Below, in pieces: positions 6,757 through 12,302 of a stretch of DNA of 12,302 nt (position 1 is its first letter; every line of letters begins with the position of its first letter). Made by a program: the position numbers and the translations under genes. Location: assembly GCA_023145485.1 (NCBI GenBank), contig JAGLDT010000043.1, positions 1 through 12,302 on the forward strand. The letters are read 5' to 3'. This stretch comes from Cocleimonas sp. (lineage in GTDB: Bacteria > Pseudomonadota > Gammaproteobacteria > Thiotrichales > Thiotrichaceae). A model generated the notes under the pieces. The model had not been told where the DNA came from, searched no databases, and saw only the letters and a list, made by a program, of their open reading frames with translations.

Positions 6757-7875
6757 TTAATTTTTTCTCGGCACAGGTGGGGGCTGATTATCATTAGCTT
6801 GTTGTAATAATAACTTAAAAGTTGAATTATCAGCAGCTGGAATCCATTCTGGCATACCTGATAACCAAACTAATGTTTCTGCAGATATAACCCTTTCTTT
6901 AATCATTTCTTTAATGGTACTGATTGGATGCGGTCCAGTAGGTTCATCATTGAGTACTACATGCCAGCGATCTCCAGGTACGGGTGGTGGTGCAGCATGA
7001 GCTACTGGAGCAGATTGCTGTTGTTGCAATGCATTACTCATTTGTTGCCCAACTGCTAAACCAATCCCCATTTCCATCGCAGTACCCGCTGTACTACTGG
7101 AAGAGCCATTTTCAGAGCTAAGCGACTCAGCGGCATTGTATTTAAGATACTGATCTAAATCGCCAATCATGCCCATGCTGGTACGTTTGTCCAATGCCTC
7201 TTCAACTGCAGAGGGTAAGGAAACATTTTCAATTAAAATTTTGGTAAGTTTAATCCCATAATCATCAAACTCGGGTGCGATGCGTTCTGTAACAAATTTG
7301 CCTAATTGATCATAGTTACCTGCAATATCCAGTACAGGAATATTGGATTTTCCCAGAATACTGGAATAACGTGAAACGATAATATCGCGTAATTGATTGC
7401 TAATTTCTGTTACAGTGAAGTGATCATCTGTACCAACAATCTCCTTCATAAATTTTTCAGGATCATTGATACGGATTGAATAGCTACCAAAAGTACGCAC
7501 GCGCACCATGCTAAACTCTTTATCACGTAACATAATGGGATTTTTTGTCCCCCATTTTAAATCCGTGAATTGGCGCATATTGAAGAAATAGACTTCTGCT
7601 TTGAAAGGGCTTTCAAAACCATATTTCCAGCCCTGCAAGGTCGATAAAATTGGTATATTTTGGGTCTCCAACTCATACATACCCGGTGTCAAAACATCGG
7701 CAATTTGCCCTTCATTGACAAAAATGGCAACTTGCGATTCGCGCACCGTGAGTTTAGCACCGTATTTTATTTCATTTCCTAGGCGATCAAAGCGATACAC
7801 CATTGTATCAGGATCATCTTCCGTCCATTCGATGATATCAACTAATTCACCGAGCATTTTATCCCAAAGACTCAT
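6757..7875 (-). CDS. SPFH-domain protein of the YdjI / COG4260 type with C-terminal GYF_2-like domain
   Basis: The 372 residues resemble the 'virion core protein-like' SPFH family that includes B. subtilis YdjI, a membrane-associated scaffold linked to PspA-type envelope stress. The N-terminus (MSLWDKMLGELVDIIEW) is the amphipathic opening typical of the family. The SPFH region spans about 25-240, including VRESQVAIFVNEG and FTVTEISNQLRDIIVSRY. A low-complexity Ser/Gly then Gln-rich linker (about 251-292) follows, and then a GYF_2 (DUF4339)-like domain (about 303-350: W304, G314-P315, LVWLSGMPEW at 335-344). PPPVP occurs just before this domain (296-300) and again at the extreme C-terminus (365-369). 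It is the last gene of the xpaC-telA operon, 17 bp after telA, with a strong AAAGGAG ahead of the ATG. Biochemical function is unknown; a membrane-domain scaffold is the inference. Confidence 0.85.
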   Translation of the reverse strand: MSLWDKMLGELVDIIEWTEDDPDTMVYRFDRLGNEIKYGAKLTVRESQVAIFVNEGQIADVLTPGMYELETQNIPILSTLQGWKYGFESPFKAEVYFFNMRQFTDLKWGTKNPIMLRDKEFSMVRVRTFGSYSIRINDPEKFMKEIVGTDDHFTVTEISNQLRDIIVSRYSSILGKSNIPVLDIAGNYDQLGKFVTERIAPEFDDYGIKLTKILIENVSLPSAVEEALDKRTSMGMIGDLDQYLKYNAAESLSSENGSSSSTAGTAMEMGIGLAVGQQMSNALQQQQSAPVAHAAPPPVPGDRWHVVLNDEPTGPHPISTIKEMIKERVISAETLVWLSGMPEWIPAADNSTFKLLLQQANDNQPPPVPRKN

Positions 7876-7892
7876 TCTGTCGTCTCCTTTAA

Positions 7893-9047
7893 TTAAGCTT
7901 TATCAGCTTTTGCTTTTGAAGAAACCAAGGCTTGACGTAATTCACTTTCTAGCGTCTTCAATTCAGTTTCTGCTTCTGCACGAGCCACTTTACCTTCATC
8001 AGCAATTCTTAAACTATCATTAATTGTCTCAATTAAGGTGTTGTTAGCTTTGCGTACTGATTCAATATCAAACACACCCCGTTCCATTTGCTTTCTTACT
8101 TCGACATTCGCTGTTTGTAGATTAGTTGCATTGGCTTCTAATAATTCATTGGTTAAATCAGAGGCTTTCTTAACTGTTTCTGCTGCATCGCTCATACGGA
8201 AAATGGTAACGGCTTGCGCTAACTGGTTTTTCCATAGAGGTACTGTATTAATCAGGGTAGAATTGATCTTATTGATTAAAGTTTTATCGTTTTCCTGTAC
8301 CAAACGAATACTAGGTAAACTTTGCATTGCAACTTGACGTGTTAATTTCAGATCATGTAAACGACGCTCTAGATCATCGCGTGAACTACGCAAATCACGC
8401 AACCCCTGCGCTGCTAATAAGTTCTCAATTTCTACCTGTGCAATGCGGACTAATTCAGGAATATCAGTCGTATCTAGGCGAATCAATTTTTCTTCACCTG
8501 CTGAGATATAAAGCTCTAGCTTATGAAAATAAGCTAGATTAGCTTCGTAAAGTTTATCCAGTGAAATAATATCGGTCAGCAGTTGTGTTTTCTGCCCTTC
8601 CATTTTGTCGGTGATTTGATTGATCTGTTTTTTTACATCCGAGTATTCACTTAAAAACAGTGCCATAGGCTTTGCTTTACCGAGCATTCTGGCAAAAAAA
8701 CTGGGTTTTTTATTAGGATCTAACTCATCAACATCAAACCCTTTAATCGCAACCATCATTTCATTTAAAGAGCTACTTGCACCGCCTAAATCTTTATTAC
8801 GCACCCCTTCCAGCATATTTTCAGAAATGCTACTCATTTGCTCTTGCGCTTTGCTACCAAAAAAGATGATGCTACTGCGATCATCCATATCGATTTCACC
8901 GATAATGGAATCCACTTCTTTTCTTTCGGCGGGATCAATATCTTTATACGCAACCAACTCTTGATCTGCGGTATTAACAGAAGCAATTTCTGTTCCAGGA
9001 ACAACTTGTGTTGTCGTAGCCGTTGCTATTTGAGTCTTATTTGACAT
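7893..9047 (-). CDS. TelA / YaaN family protein ('toxic anion resistance')
   Basis: The 384-aa, almost entirely helical protein belongs to the TelA family (KlaA/TelA of RK2, YaaN and YceH of Bacillus). The name comes from tellurite resistance, but the molecular activity is not established; members usually sit beside XpaC or Ter-system genes and are thought to act in envelope stress. There is no signal peptide or membrane segment. Family-like stretches are the central SVIRL-type segment (SLPSIRLVQENDKTLINKI, about 244-262), VPLWKNQLAQAV (about 269-280) and the C-terminal NNTLIETINDSLRIADEGKVAR region (about 337-358). Coiled-coil-like heptads occupy roughly 135-240 and 310-380. The C-terminus is Lys/Ala-rich. 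GAGGAT precedes the ATG by about 12 nt. The gene lies between xpaC upstream and the SPFH gene downstream, the same pairing as xpaC-yaaN in B. subtilis. A telA symbol would imply a resistance phenotype that cannot be read from the sequence. Confidence 0.9.
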   Translation of the reverse strand: MSNKTQIATATTTQVVPGTEIASVNTADQELVAYKDIDPAERKEVDSIIGEIDMDDRSSIIFFGSKAQEQMSSISENMLEGVRNKDLGGASSSLNEMMVAIKGFDVDELDPNKKPSFFARMLGKAKPMALFLSEYSDVKKQINQITDKMEGQKTQLLTDIISLDKLYEANLAYFHKLELYISAGEEKLIRLDTTDIPELVRIAQVEIENLLAAQGLRDLRSSRDDLERRLHDLKLTRQVAMQSLPSIRLVQENDKTLINKINSTLINTVPLWKNQLAQAVTIFRMSDAAETVKKASDLTNELLEANATNLQTANVEVRKQMERGVFDIESVRKANNTLIETINDSLRIADEGKVARAEAETELKTLESELRQALVSSKAKADKA

Positions 9048-9103
9048 TTTCTGTGTATATCCTCTTATTTATTTCTATTTATTGTTAGTGATTATATTAA
9101 ATT

Positions 9104-9214
9104 TTATACTTGATGGTGCTTATGAGCGGGCATTAAATAACTTTCCATTTTAGTCTTGTTCTTTATCCCCTGCCTAACTGCCTGCTCTTTAACGCCTGAT
9201 AATTTATTAGACAA
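9104..9214 (-). CDS. Possible 36-aa small ORF between xpaC and telA, non-AUG start
   Basis: A frame starting at TTG (9214-9212), or GTG one codon earlier, overlaps the last codons of xpaC in another frame and stays open to TAA at 9104-9106. The peptide begins MSNKLSGVKEQAVRQG and ends PAHKHHQV; it is basic and soluble-looking, with a His-rich tail and no membrane segment. GAGAAGG stands immediately upstream, rather close for a Shine-Dalgarno. An in-frame TAA four codons before the GTG bounds the frame, and an internal ATG (9148-9146) would leave only 14 residues. I do not recognise it. The overlap suggests translational coupling, but a 37-codon frame can arise by chance, so this is tentative. 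The rest of the 159-bp xpaC-telA gap is AT-rich leader of telA. Confidence 0.27.
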   Translation of the reverse strand: MSNKLSGVKEQAVRQGIKNKTKMESYLMPAHKHHQV

Positions 9215-10091
9215 CACCTTCTCTTTTTAACTGTGTCTCTAAAACTTCAATTTTAACATCTAAATCAAAGCGATCGTCCTCTTTTAGTTTTTCATCTTGC
9301 TCATCAAAGGTTTTTTCTATGGTGTTTAAAACGCGTTTGAAATTCGCATCTAATGTATCAGTCGTTGCATTTTTATTATGTGTTTTTGCATAGCTTTCTG
9401 TGACACGCTGTGTTCCATCCAGATAAACTTTTAAGAATTTACGTGCACGATCTAAATCATTAGGATTGTTTTTAATCGTCTCAACAATATTACGTGCTTT
9501 TTTAATAATCCTTCGTAAATGCTGATCCAGCTCTAAATTATTGATATTTTTACTTGCTGTTTCAATGGCTGTGATTTTAATTTCAGCTGCTTCTAATGCT
9601 TCAAACACTTCATCAGCACTGACGCTGAGCGAGACACCCCCTGTTTTATCTTTATGTGGATCAAGACCATAAGAGAAATAAAACCCTAATAAAGCAGCAG
9701 CACCCATAAAAACACTATTGAAAATATGATCTAAAGAAAAACCACCACTCGTTGCAAATAGTGCGGTTAAGCCTGTAGTAACTCCAAAAAATATTCCAGC
9801 AATGCTTTTAAAAGGCACACCGGGTGCTTTAGCAAAGCGACTACGCTGATACTTTCCCTCTCGCTTAAAGCCTTTTCGTGCCAGCATCGCGGAAATCATA
9901 AAGCCTGAAAATGCTGTACCTGTCACTAAGGTGCTAAATATTTCTCCACGCATTAATGAAATAATGGCGGCAACTAATAAAGGGGCGGGTAAAATAAAGA
10001 GTAAGAAGCCTTTTAGCCCGTACTTGGCTCGACTTAGTGTTTTTTCTTCTGGCGAGTAACGTCTTGCACTCGATTGCCTTGTACTAGACAT
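9207..10091 (-). CDS. XpaC family membrane protein (Halogen_Hydrol / 5-bromo-4-chloroindolyl phosphate hydrolysis family)
   Basis: The 294-aa protein matches the XpaC family by layout and by its C-terminus. A basic N-terminal tail (1-25) is followed by two hydrophobic hairpins, about 26-46/51-71 and 92-114/121-142, and then a cytoplasmic helical domain (about 150-294) rich in charged residues. The end, RFDLDVKIEVLETQLKREG, is characteristic of the family. XpaC was named for X-phosphate hydrolysis in Bacillus, but no phosphatase active site is evident and the real role is unclear. An excellent AAGGAG lies 8 nt before the ATG. It is the first long gene of a minus-strand operon with telA and the SPFH gene, and family members are repeatedly found beside TelA proteins, so the products probably act together at the inner membrane. 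Confidence 0.85.
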   Translation of the reverse strand: MSSTRQSSARRYSPEEKTLSRAKYGLKGFLLFILPAPLLVAAIISLMRGEIFSTLVTGTAFSGFMISAMLARKGFKREGKYQRSRFAKAPGVPFKSIAGIFFGVTTGLTALFATSGGFSLDHIFNSVFMGAAALLGFYFSYGLDPHKDKTGGVSLSVSADEVFEALEAAEIKITAIETASKNINNLELDQHLRRIIKKARNIVETIKNNPNDLDRARKFLKVYLDGTQRVTESYAKTHNKNATTDTLDANFKRVLNTIEKTFDEQDEKLKEDDRFDLDVKIEVLETQLKREGVV

Positions 10092-10126
10092 AATGGAAAC
10101 TCCTTAAAATTAGTGCTTCAGAATGA

Positions 10127-10222
10127 TCATTGAAATGTATGAATTAAAGCTTGAATAGAGACCAAGCCAACTGTTGCAACTAATAAAAGAAAACCGACAA
10201 TTTTCTTCAAAAGATAGGGCAT
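10127..10222 (-). CDS. Possible 31-aa single-helix membrane microprotein upstream of xpaC
   Basis: ATG at 10222-10220 opens a 31-codon frame ending in TGA at 10127-10129. The peptide starts MPYLLKKIVGFLLLVATVGL and ends in SIQALIHTFQ, giving a short basic N-terminus (KK at 6-7) and one continuous hydrophobic helix from about 8 to 27. It is the first ORF after a good promoter (10253-10281), about 25 nt from the predicted transcript start, and 35 bp before the xpaC start. The weak point is the absence of a clear Shine-Dalgarno. An in-frame TAG upstream leaves this ATG as the only plausible start. I do not recognise the family. A regulator or partner of the adjacent membrane-stress genes would be the natural guess. 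Confidence 0.4.
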   Translation of the reverse strand: MPYLLKKIVGFLLLVATVGLVSIQALIHTFQ

Positions 10223-10252
10223 TGAATGTACCGTTAAGAGGGTTAAACACTA

Positions 10253-10281
10253 TATATATAGCCAAAACCGTTTTTTTTCAA
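10253..10281 (-). promoter_or_regulatory. Candidate sigma70 promoter of the xpaC-telA-SPFH operon
   Basis: On the minus strand TTGAAA (10281-10276) is followed after 17 bp by TATATA (10258-10253), inside a TATATATATA run that also offers 15- and 19-bp spacings. Transcription would start near 10246. This would put the 31-aa ORF first and leave a leader of about 155 nt before xpaC. It is the best promoter match in the window. Confidence 0.55.
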
Positions 10282-10329
10282 GCTAGATACGATTATCCGT
10301 AGCATCTTTATAAGCTTATACTCGCTATC

Positions 10330-10404
10330 AAAAAGAACTAAGTTTCAAACTAAGACGGGTTCTTTTAACCCTTCTTGGTTTTCTTTTGATCCTTCTTAGT
10401 TTGA
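10330..10404 (-). terminator. Terminator-like region after hflD
   Basis: On the minus strand an 11-bp perfect inverted repeat (TCAAACTAAGA, 10404-10394; TCTTAGTTTGA, 10355-10345) encloses a small GGGTT/AACCC hairpin. A second CTTAGTT (10342-10336) offers an alternative right arm next to a TTCTTTTT tract (10337-10330). The left arm overlaps the hflD stop. The pairing plus the T-tract fits factor-independent termination of mnmA-hflD, although the main loop is long (38 nt) and the exact fold is uncertain. It would insulate the xpaC operon promoter just downstream. Confidence 0.45.
10360..10401. repeat. 21-bp tandem repeat, two copies, straddling the hflD stop codon
   Basis: Copies at 10360-10380 and 10381-10401 (plus-strand opening TTCTTTT, then nACCCTTCTT- or nATCCTTCTT-like) differ at four positions or fewer. 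The unit is exactly seven codons and lies in the hflD frame. In hflD orientation the copy nearest the gene reads AAC TAA GAA GGA and the next reads AAC CAA GAA GGG, so the hflD stop codon corresponds to a glutamine codon in the second copy. Confidence 0.7.
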
Positions 10405-11043
10405 GGCTATCTCTGCTAATAATTGATCTGCTTGCTTTTGCATTTTAGAACGCTCAAATAATAATTTCCAACGTCCTCCGCCTGCTTGTTCCCATAATAG
10501 TGCAGCACGGGTAGCAGCTAAGAGTAGAGCGCGTATTTTGGCGGCATTATCAGGTACAGCTAATGCTGTTTGATCACCTTTTATCATAATGCGTGGGCCT
10601 AATTTACTAATTGTTTGAGTATAAGTTTTAGCAAGGCTGGCAATGATATTGGGATGTGTTAGCTCAAAAAACTCTAGTTTACCTTGAGCCTCTTGTATCC
10701 CTTTCATTAAGTCATCATATACCTCTCTATTTTGCATTAACTTTCTTTGTAAATGCAAAATATTGATTGAATAACGCGTTGATTCCATGTTCTTTGGACG
10801 TCCATTCGGATCAAGTTGTCCTCCGCCTAAATTATACATCAAAGCACCTAATCCAAGTTTTAGATTAGCTAATCCACCGTATATGTCTTCAATATTGTCA
10901 GTATTATTATGCACAAGACTGCCAAGACATATTGATAGGACGTGTGAATCACACTTTCCCTTATGTGCAATTTGCATTACAGCATGAATAGAAAGGAAAA
11001 GTGCGCTGAGGGCGAGAGTTCTATTGCGAGTATTAGCTTCCAA
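10396..11043 (-). CDS. hflD: High-frequency-lysogenization protein HflD homologue, TTG start
   Basis: HflD is a helical, inner-membrane-associated protein that in E. coli binds phage lambda CII and affects the lysis-lysogeny choice; its host role is unclear. The 215 residues match the 213-aa E. coli protein in length and pattern, including THPNIIASLAKTYTQTISKLGPRI (about 129-152) and the signature RAALLWEQAGGGRWKLLFERSKM (about 179-201). The start is TTG at 11043: an in-frame TGA lies four codons upstream, the next in-frame ATG is codon 23, and using the TTG gives MEANTRNRTLAL, aligned without gaps to E. coli MAKNYYDITLAL. No good Shine-Dalgarno precedes it. A seven-codon ATG frame (11056-11033) overlaps the start. 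It is 22 bp downstream of mnmA, the conserved gammaproteobacterial pair, so translation may depend on coupling. Confidence 0.92.
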   Translation of the reverse strand: MEANTRNRTLALSALFLSIHAVMQIAHKGKCDSHVLSICLGSLVHNNTDNIEDIYGGLANLKLGLGALMYNLGGGQLDPNGRPKNMESTRYSINILHLQRKLMQNREVYDDLMKGIQEAQGKLEFFELTHPNIIASLAKTYTQTISKLGPRIMIKGDQTALAVPDNAAKIRALLLAATRAALLWEQAGGGRWKLLFERSKMQKQADQLLAEIASN

Positions 11044-11065
11044 AAGAGTTGCTCATAAGGTTAGG

Positions 11066-12178
11066 TTAATTACAGTCCGCTTTCATACTGTCTATAATAC
11101 CACCACCAAGACAAATTTCATTGTCATAAAAGACAATCGATTGACCAGGAGTAATGGCGCGTTGTTGTTGATCAAAGCAAACAATAGCCTGTTGATTAAC
11201 CATGCGAACCTGACAGGATTCCTCTGCTTGACGGTAACGAATTTTAGCCTTGCAAGTAAAGTTATCTGCGGGTGCTTTTCCTGCCACCCAGTGTAACTGT
11301 GAAGCCTGTAATTGTTTTTTTAATAATAAGGGATGTTGATGCCCTTGTCCTGCAATCAAATGATTATTTTCTAAATCTTTTGCGACTACAAACCATGGCT
11401 CATCACTAGCTGCCTTTAACCCCCCAATACCAAGACCTTGACGCTGCCCCAAAGTGTAATACATTAAACCTTGATGCTCGCCTATTACATCACCTTCTGG
11501 CGTGACAATTTCACCAGGCTGAGCGGGAATAAAGCGTTGTAAAAAATCTTTAAACTTACGTTCACCAATAAAGCAAATACCCGTGCTGTCTTTTTTAGTC
11601 GCAGTGTCAAACCCTGCCTCTTTAGCCAATTTTCTCACCACAGGTTTTTCTAACTCTCCCACAGGAAAGAGACTTTTTGATAATTGTTGTTGTCCGAGTG
11701 TGTATAAAAAATAGCTTTGATCTTTATTATTATCACAGCCTTTTAGCATTTTGACATGATCAGCATCGCTATGATCAATCCGCGCATAATGCCCCGTTGC
11801 AATATAATCGGCACCGATATCCAAGGCATAGTCTAAAAATGCTTTAAATTTTATTTCTTTATTGCATAAAATATCGGGGTTAGGCGTGCGTCCAGAACGG
11901 TATTCCTCTAAAAAATAGGCAAATACTCGATCCCAATATTCAGTAGAAAAATTGACGGTGTGTAATTTAATGCCTAACTGATTACTAACAGACTGAGCAT
12001 CGGCTAAATCAGTGGTTGCCGAGCAATATTCTTCAGTGTCATCCTCTTCCCAATTTTTCATAAACAGGCCTTCCACCTGATAGCCTTGTTGCAATAACAA
12101 TAAAGCCGCAACAGAAGAATCAACACCGCCAGACATGCCGACGATTACACGAGTTTTTTCGGGGATAAGTTGTTTCAT
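11066..12178 (-). CDS. mnmA: tRNA-specific 2-thiouridylase MnmA
   Basis: MnmA thiolates U34 at the wobble position of tRNA-Lys, tRNA-Glu and tRNA-Gln, using ATP and sulfur relayed from IscS through the Tus proteins, in the cytoplasm. The 370 residues align with the 368-aa E. coli enzyme throughout. The PP-loop motif GMSGGVDSS is at 14-22, catalytic C105 lies in NPDILCNKEIKFK, and the second cysteine C202 lies in DSTGICFIGERKF; these correspond to E. coli C102 and C199. GLFMKNWEEDD (37-47), ATGHYAR (127-133) and GEHQGLMYYTLGQRQGLGIGG are further hallmarks, and the C-terminal beta barrel ends with FYDNEICLGGGII. The ATG at 12178 has only a weak ribosome binding site but gives the normal N-terminus. 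hflD follows in the same operon. Confidence 0.98.
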   Translation of the reverse strand: MKQLIPEKTRVIVGMSGGVDSSVAALLLLQQGYQVEGLFMKNWEEDDTEEYCSATTDLADAQSVSNQLGIKLHTVNFSTEYWDRVFAYFLEEYRSGRTPNPDILCNKEIKFKAFLDYALDIGADYIATGHYARIDHSDADHVKMLKGCDNNKDQSYFLYTLGQQQLSKSLFPVGELEKPVVRKLAKEAGFDTATKKDSTGICFIGERKFKDFLQRFIPAQPGEIVTPEGDVIGEHQGLMYYTLGQRQGLGIGGLKAASDEPWFVVAKDLENNHLIAGQGHQHPLLLKKQLQASQLHWVAGKAPADNFTCKAKIRYRQAEESCQVRMVNQQAIVCFDQQQRAITPGQSIVFYDNEICLGGGIIDSMKADCN

Positions 12179-12208
12179 AGAGTGGAGAATACCTGATTAG
12201 AAGGGCGG

Positions 12209-12261
12209 TTTGTAGAGAGAGGTATTTAATTTACAAATATCATCATTTTTTCTGTTAATAT
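12209..12261. promoter_or_regulatory. Divergent promoter region between mnmA and the right-edge gene
   Basis: On the minus strand TTGTAA (12236-12231), 16 bp, then TACAAA (12214-12209) could drive mnmA. On the plus strand TGTTAATAT (12253-12261) looks like an extended -10 (TG-n-TAATAT) for the gene starting at 12292, with TTTACA at 12230-12235 slightly too far away for an ideal -35. The two overlap, so the divergent units could compete. Each match is weak. Confidence 0.25.
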
Positions 12262-12291
12262 TTTTCTACAAAAAACTGAGGAGGCAATATT

Positions 12292-12302
12292 TTGAATAAA
12301 AA
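12292..12302 (+). CDS. First codons of an unidentified gene running off the right edge, TTG start
   Basis: GAGGAGG (12278-12284), a near-perfect Shine-Dalgarno, is followed after 7 nt by TTG AAT AAA, reading M-N-K before the window ends. The strength and spacing of this site are the evidence for a start here; only three codons are visible, so the product cannot be named. It is transcribed away from mnmA. An ATT one codon earlier is a less likely start. Confidence 0.5.

Noticed and set aside
8620..8964. 114-aa and other plus-strand frames opposite telA (8038-9044)
   Set aside because: They mirror the telA reading frame, begin without ribosome binding sites, and have no recognisable domains; telA fully accounts for the region.
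10251..10260. TATATATATA as a simple-sequence repeat of interest
   Set aside because: It is only five dinucleotide units and is better explained as the -10 region of the xpaC operon promoter, although slippage there could in principle alter spacing.
1..12302. CRISPR arrays, tRNA or rRNA genes, integrase sites
   Set aside because: No regularly spaced repeats, cloverleaf-like or rRNA-like sequence, or recombinase genes were recognised on either strand.

Overview
The window comes from an AT-rich gammaproteobacterial chromosome. HflD is essentially a gammaproteobacterial family and here follows mnmA in the usual gammaproteobacterial order. AceE is the long homodimeric E1 type, and E3 carries its own lipoyl domain. 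A sulfur-oxidising lineage such as Beggiatoa/Thiothrix would fit the codon use and the xpaC-telA set, but that placement is a guess.

Layout. At the left edge (1-408, minus) is the N-terminal part of a membrane-anchored protein that runs off the window, probably a sensor. An AT-rich gap (409-755) follows, holding a perfect 11-bp inverted repeat and a promoter candidate just before aceE. The plus strand then carries a complete pyruvate dehydrogenase cluster, aceE-aceF-lpd (756-6707). aceE and aceF are 5 bp apart. aceF and lpd are separated by a 148-bp imperfect palindrome (4785-4932), REPIN- or MITE-like, whose last bases are the likely Shine-Dalgarno sequence of lpd. A strong hairpin (6712-6745) separates lpd from the convergent genes.

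The minus strand from 10222 down to 6757 is a membrane-stress type operon: possibly a 31-aa hydrophobic microprotein, then an XpaC-family four-helix membrane protein, possibly a 36-aa non-AUG small ORF, a TelA/YaaN-family coiled-coil protein, and an SPFH-domain protein with a C-terminal GYF_2-like domain. A good sigma70-type promoter lies ahead of the 31-aa ORF.

Further right, also on the minus strand, mnmA (tRNA U34 2-thiolation) and hflD form a second operon. It ends in a terminator-like region that overlaps a 21-bp tandem repeat at the hflD stop codon. The last 11 bases start a new plus-strand gene, recognised by a near-perfect ribosome binding site before a TTG codon.

The metabolic and tRNA genes are conventional. 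The less ordinary parts are the palindrome that shapes the lpd translation start, the unannotated small ORFs in the xpaC-telA-SPFH operon, the in-frame repeat at the hflD stop, and a sharp codon-usage shift in the last part of lpd.
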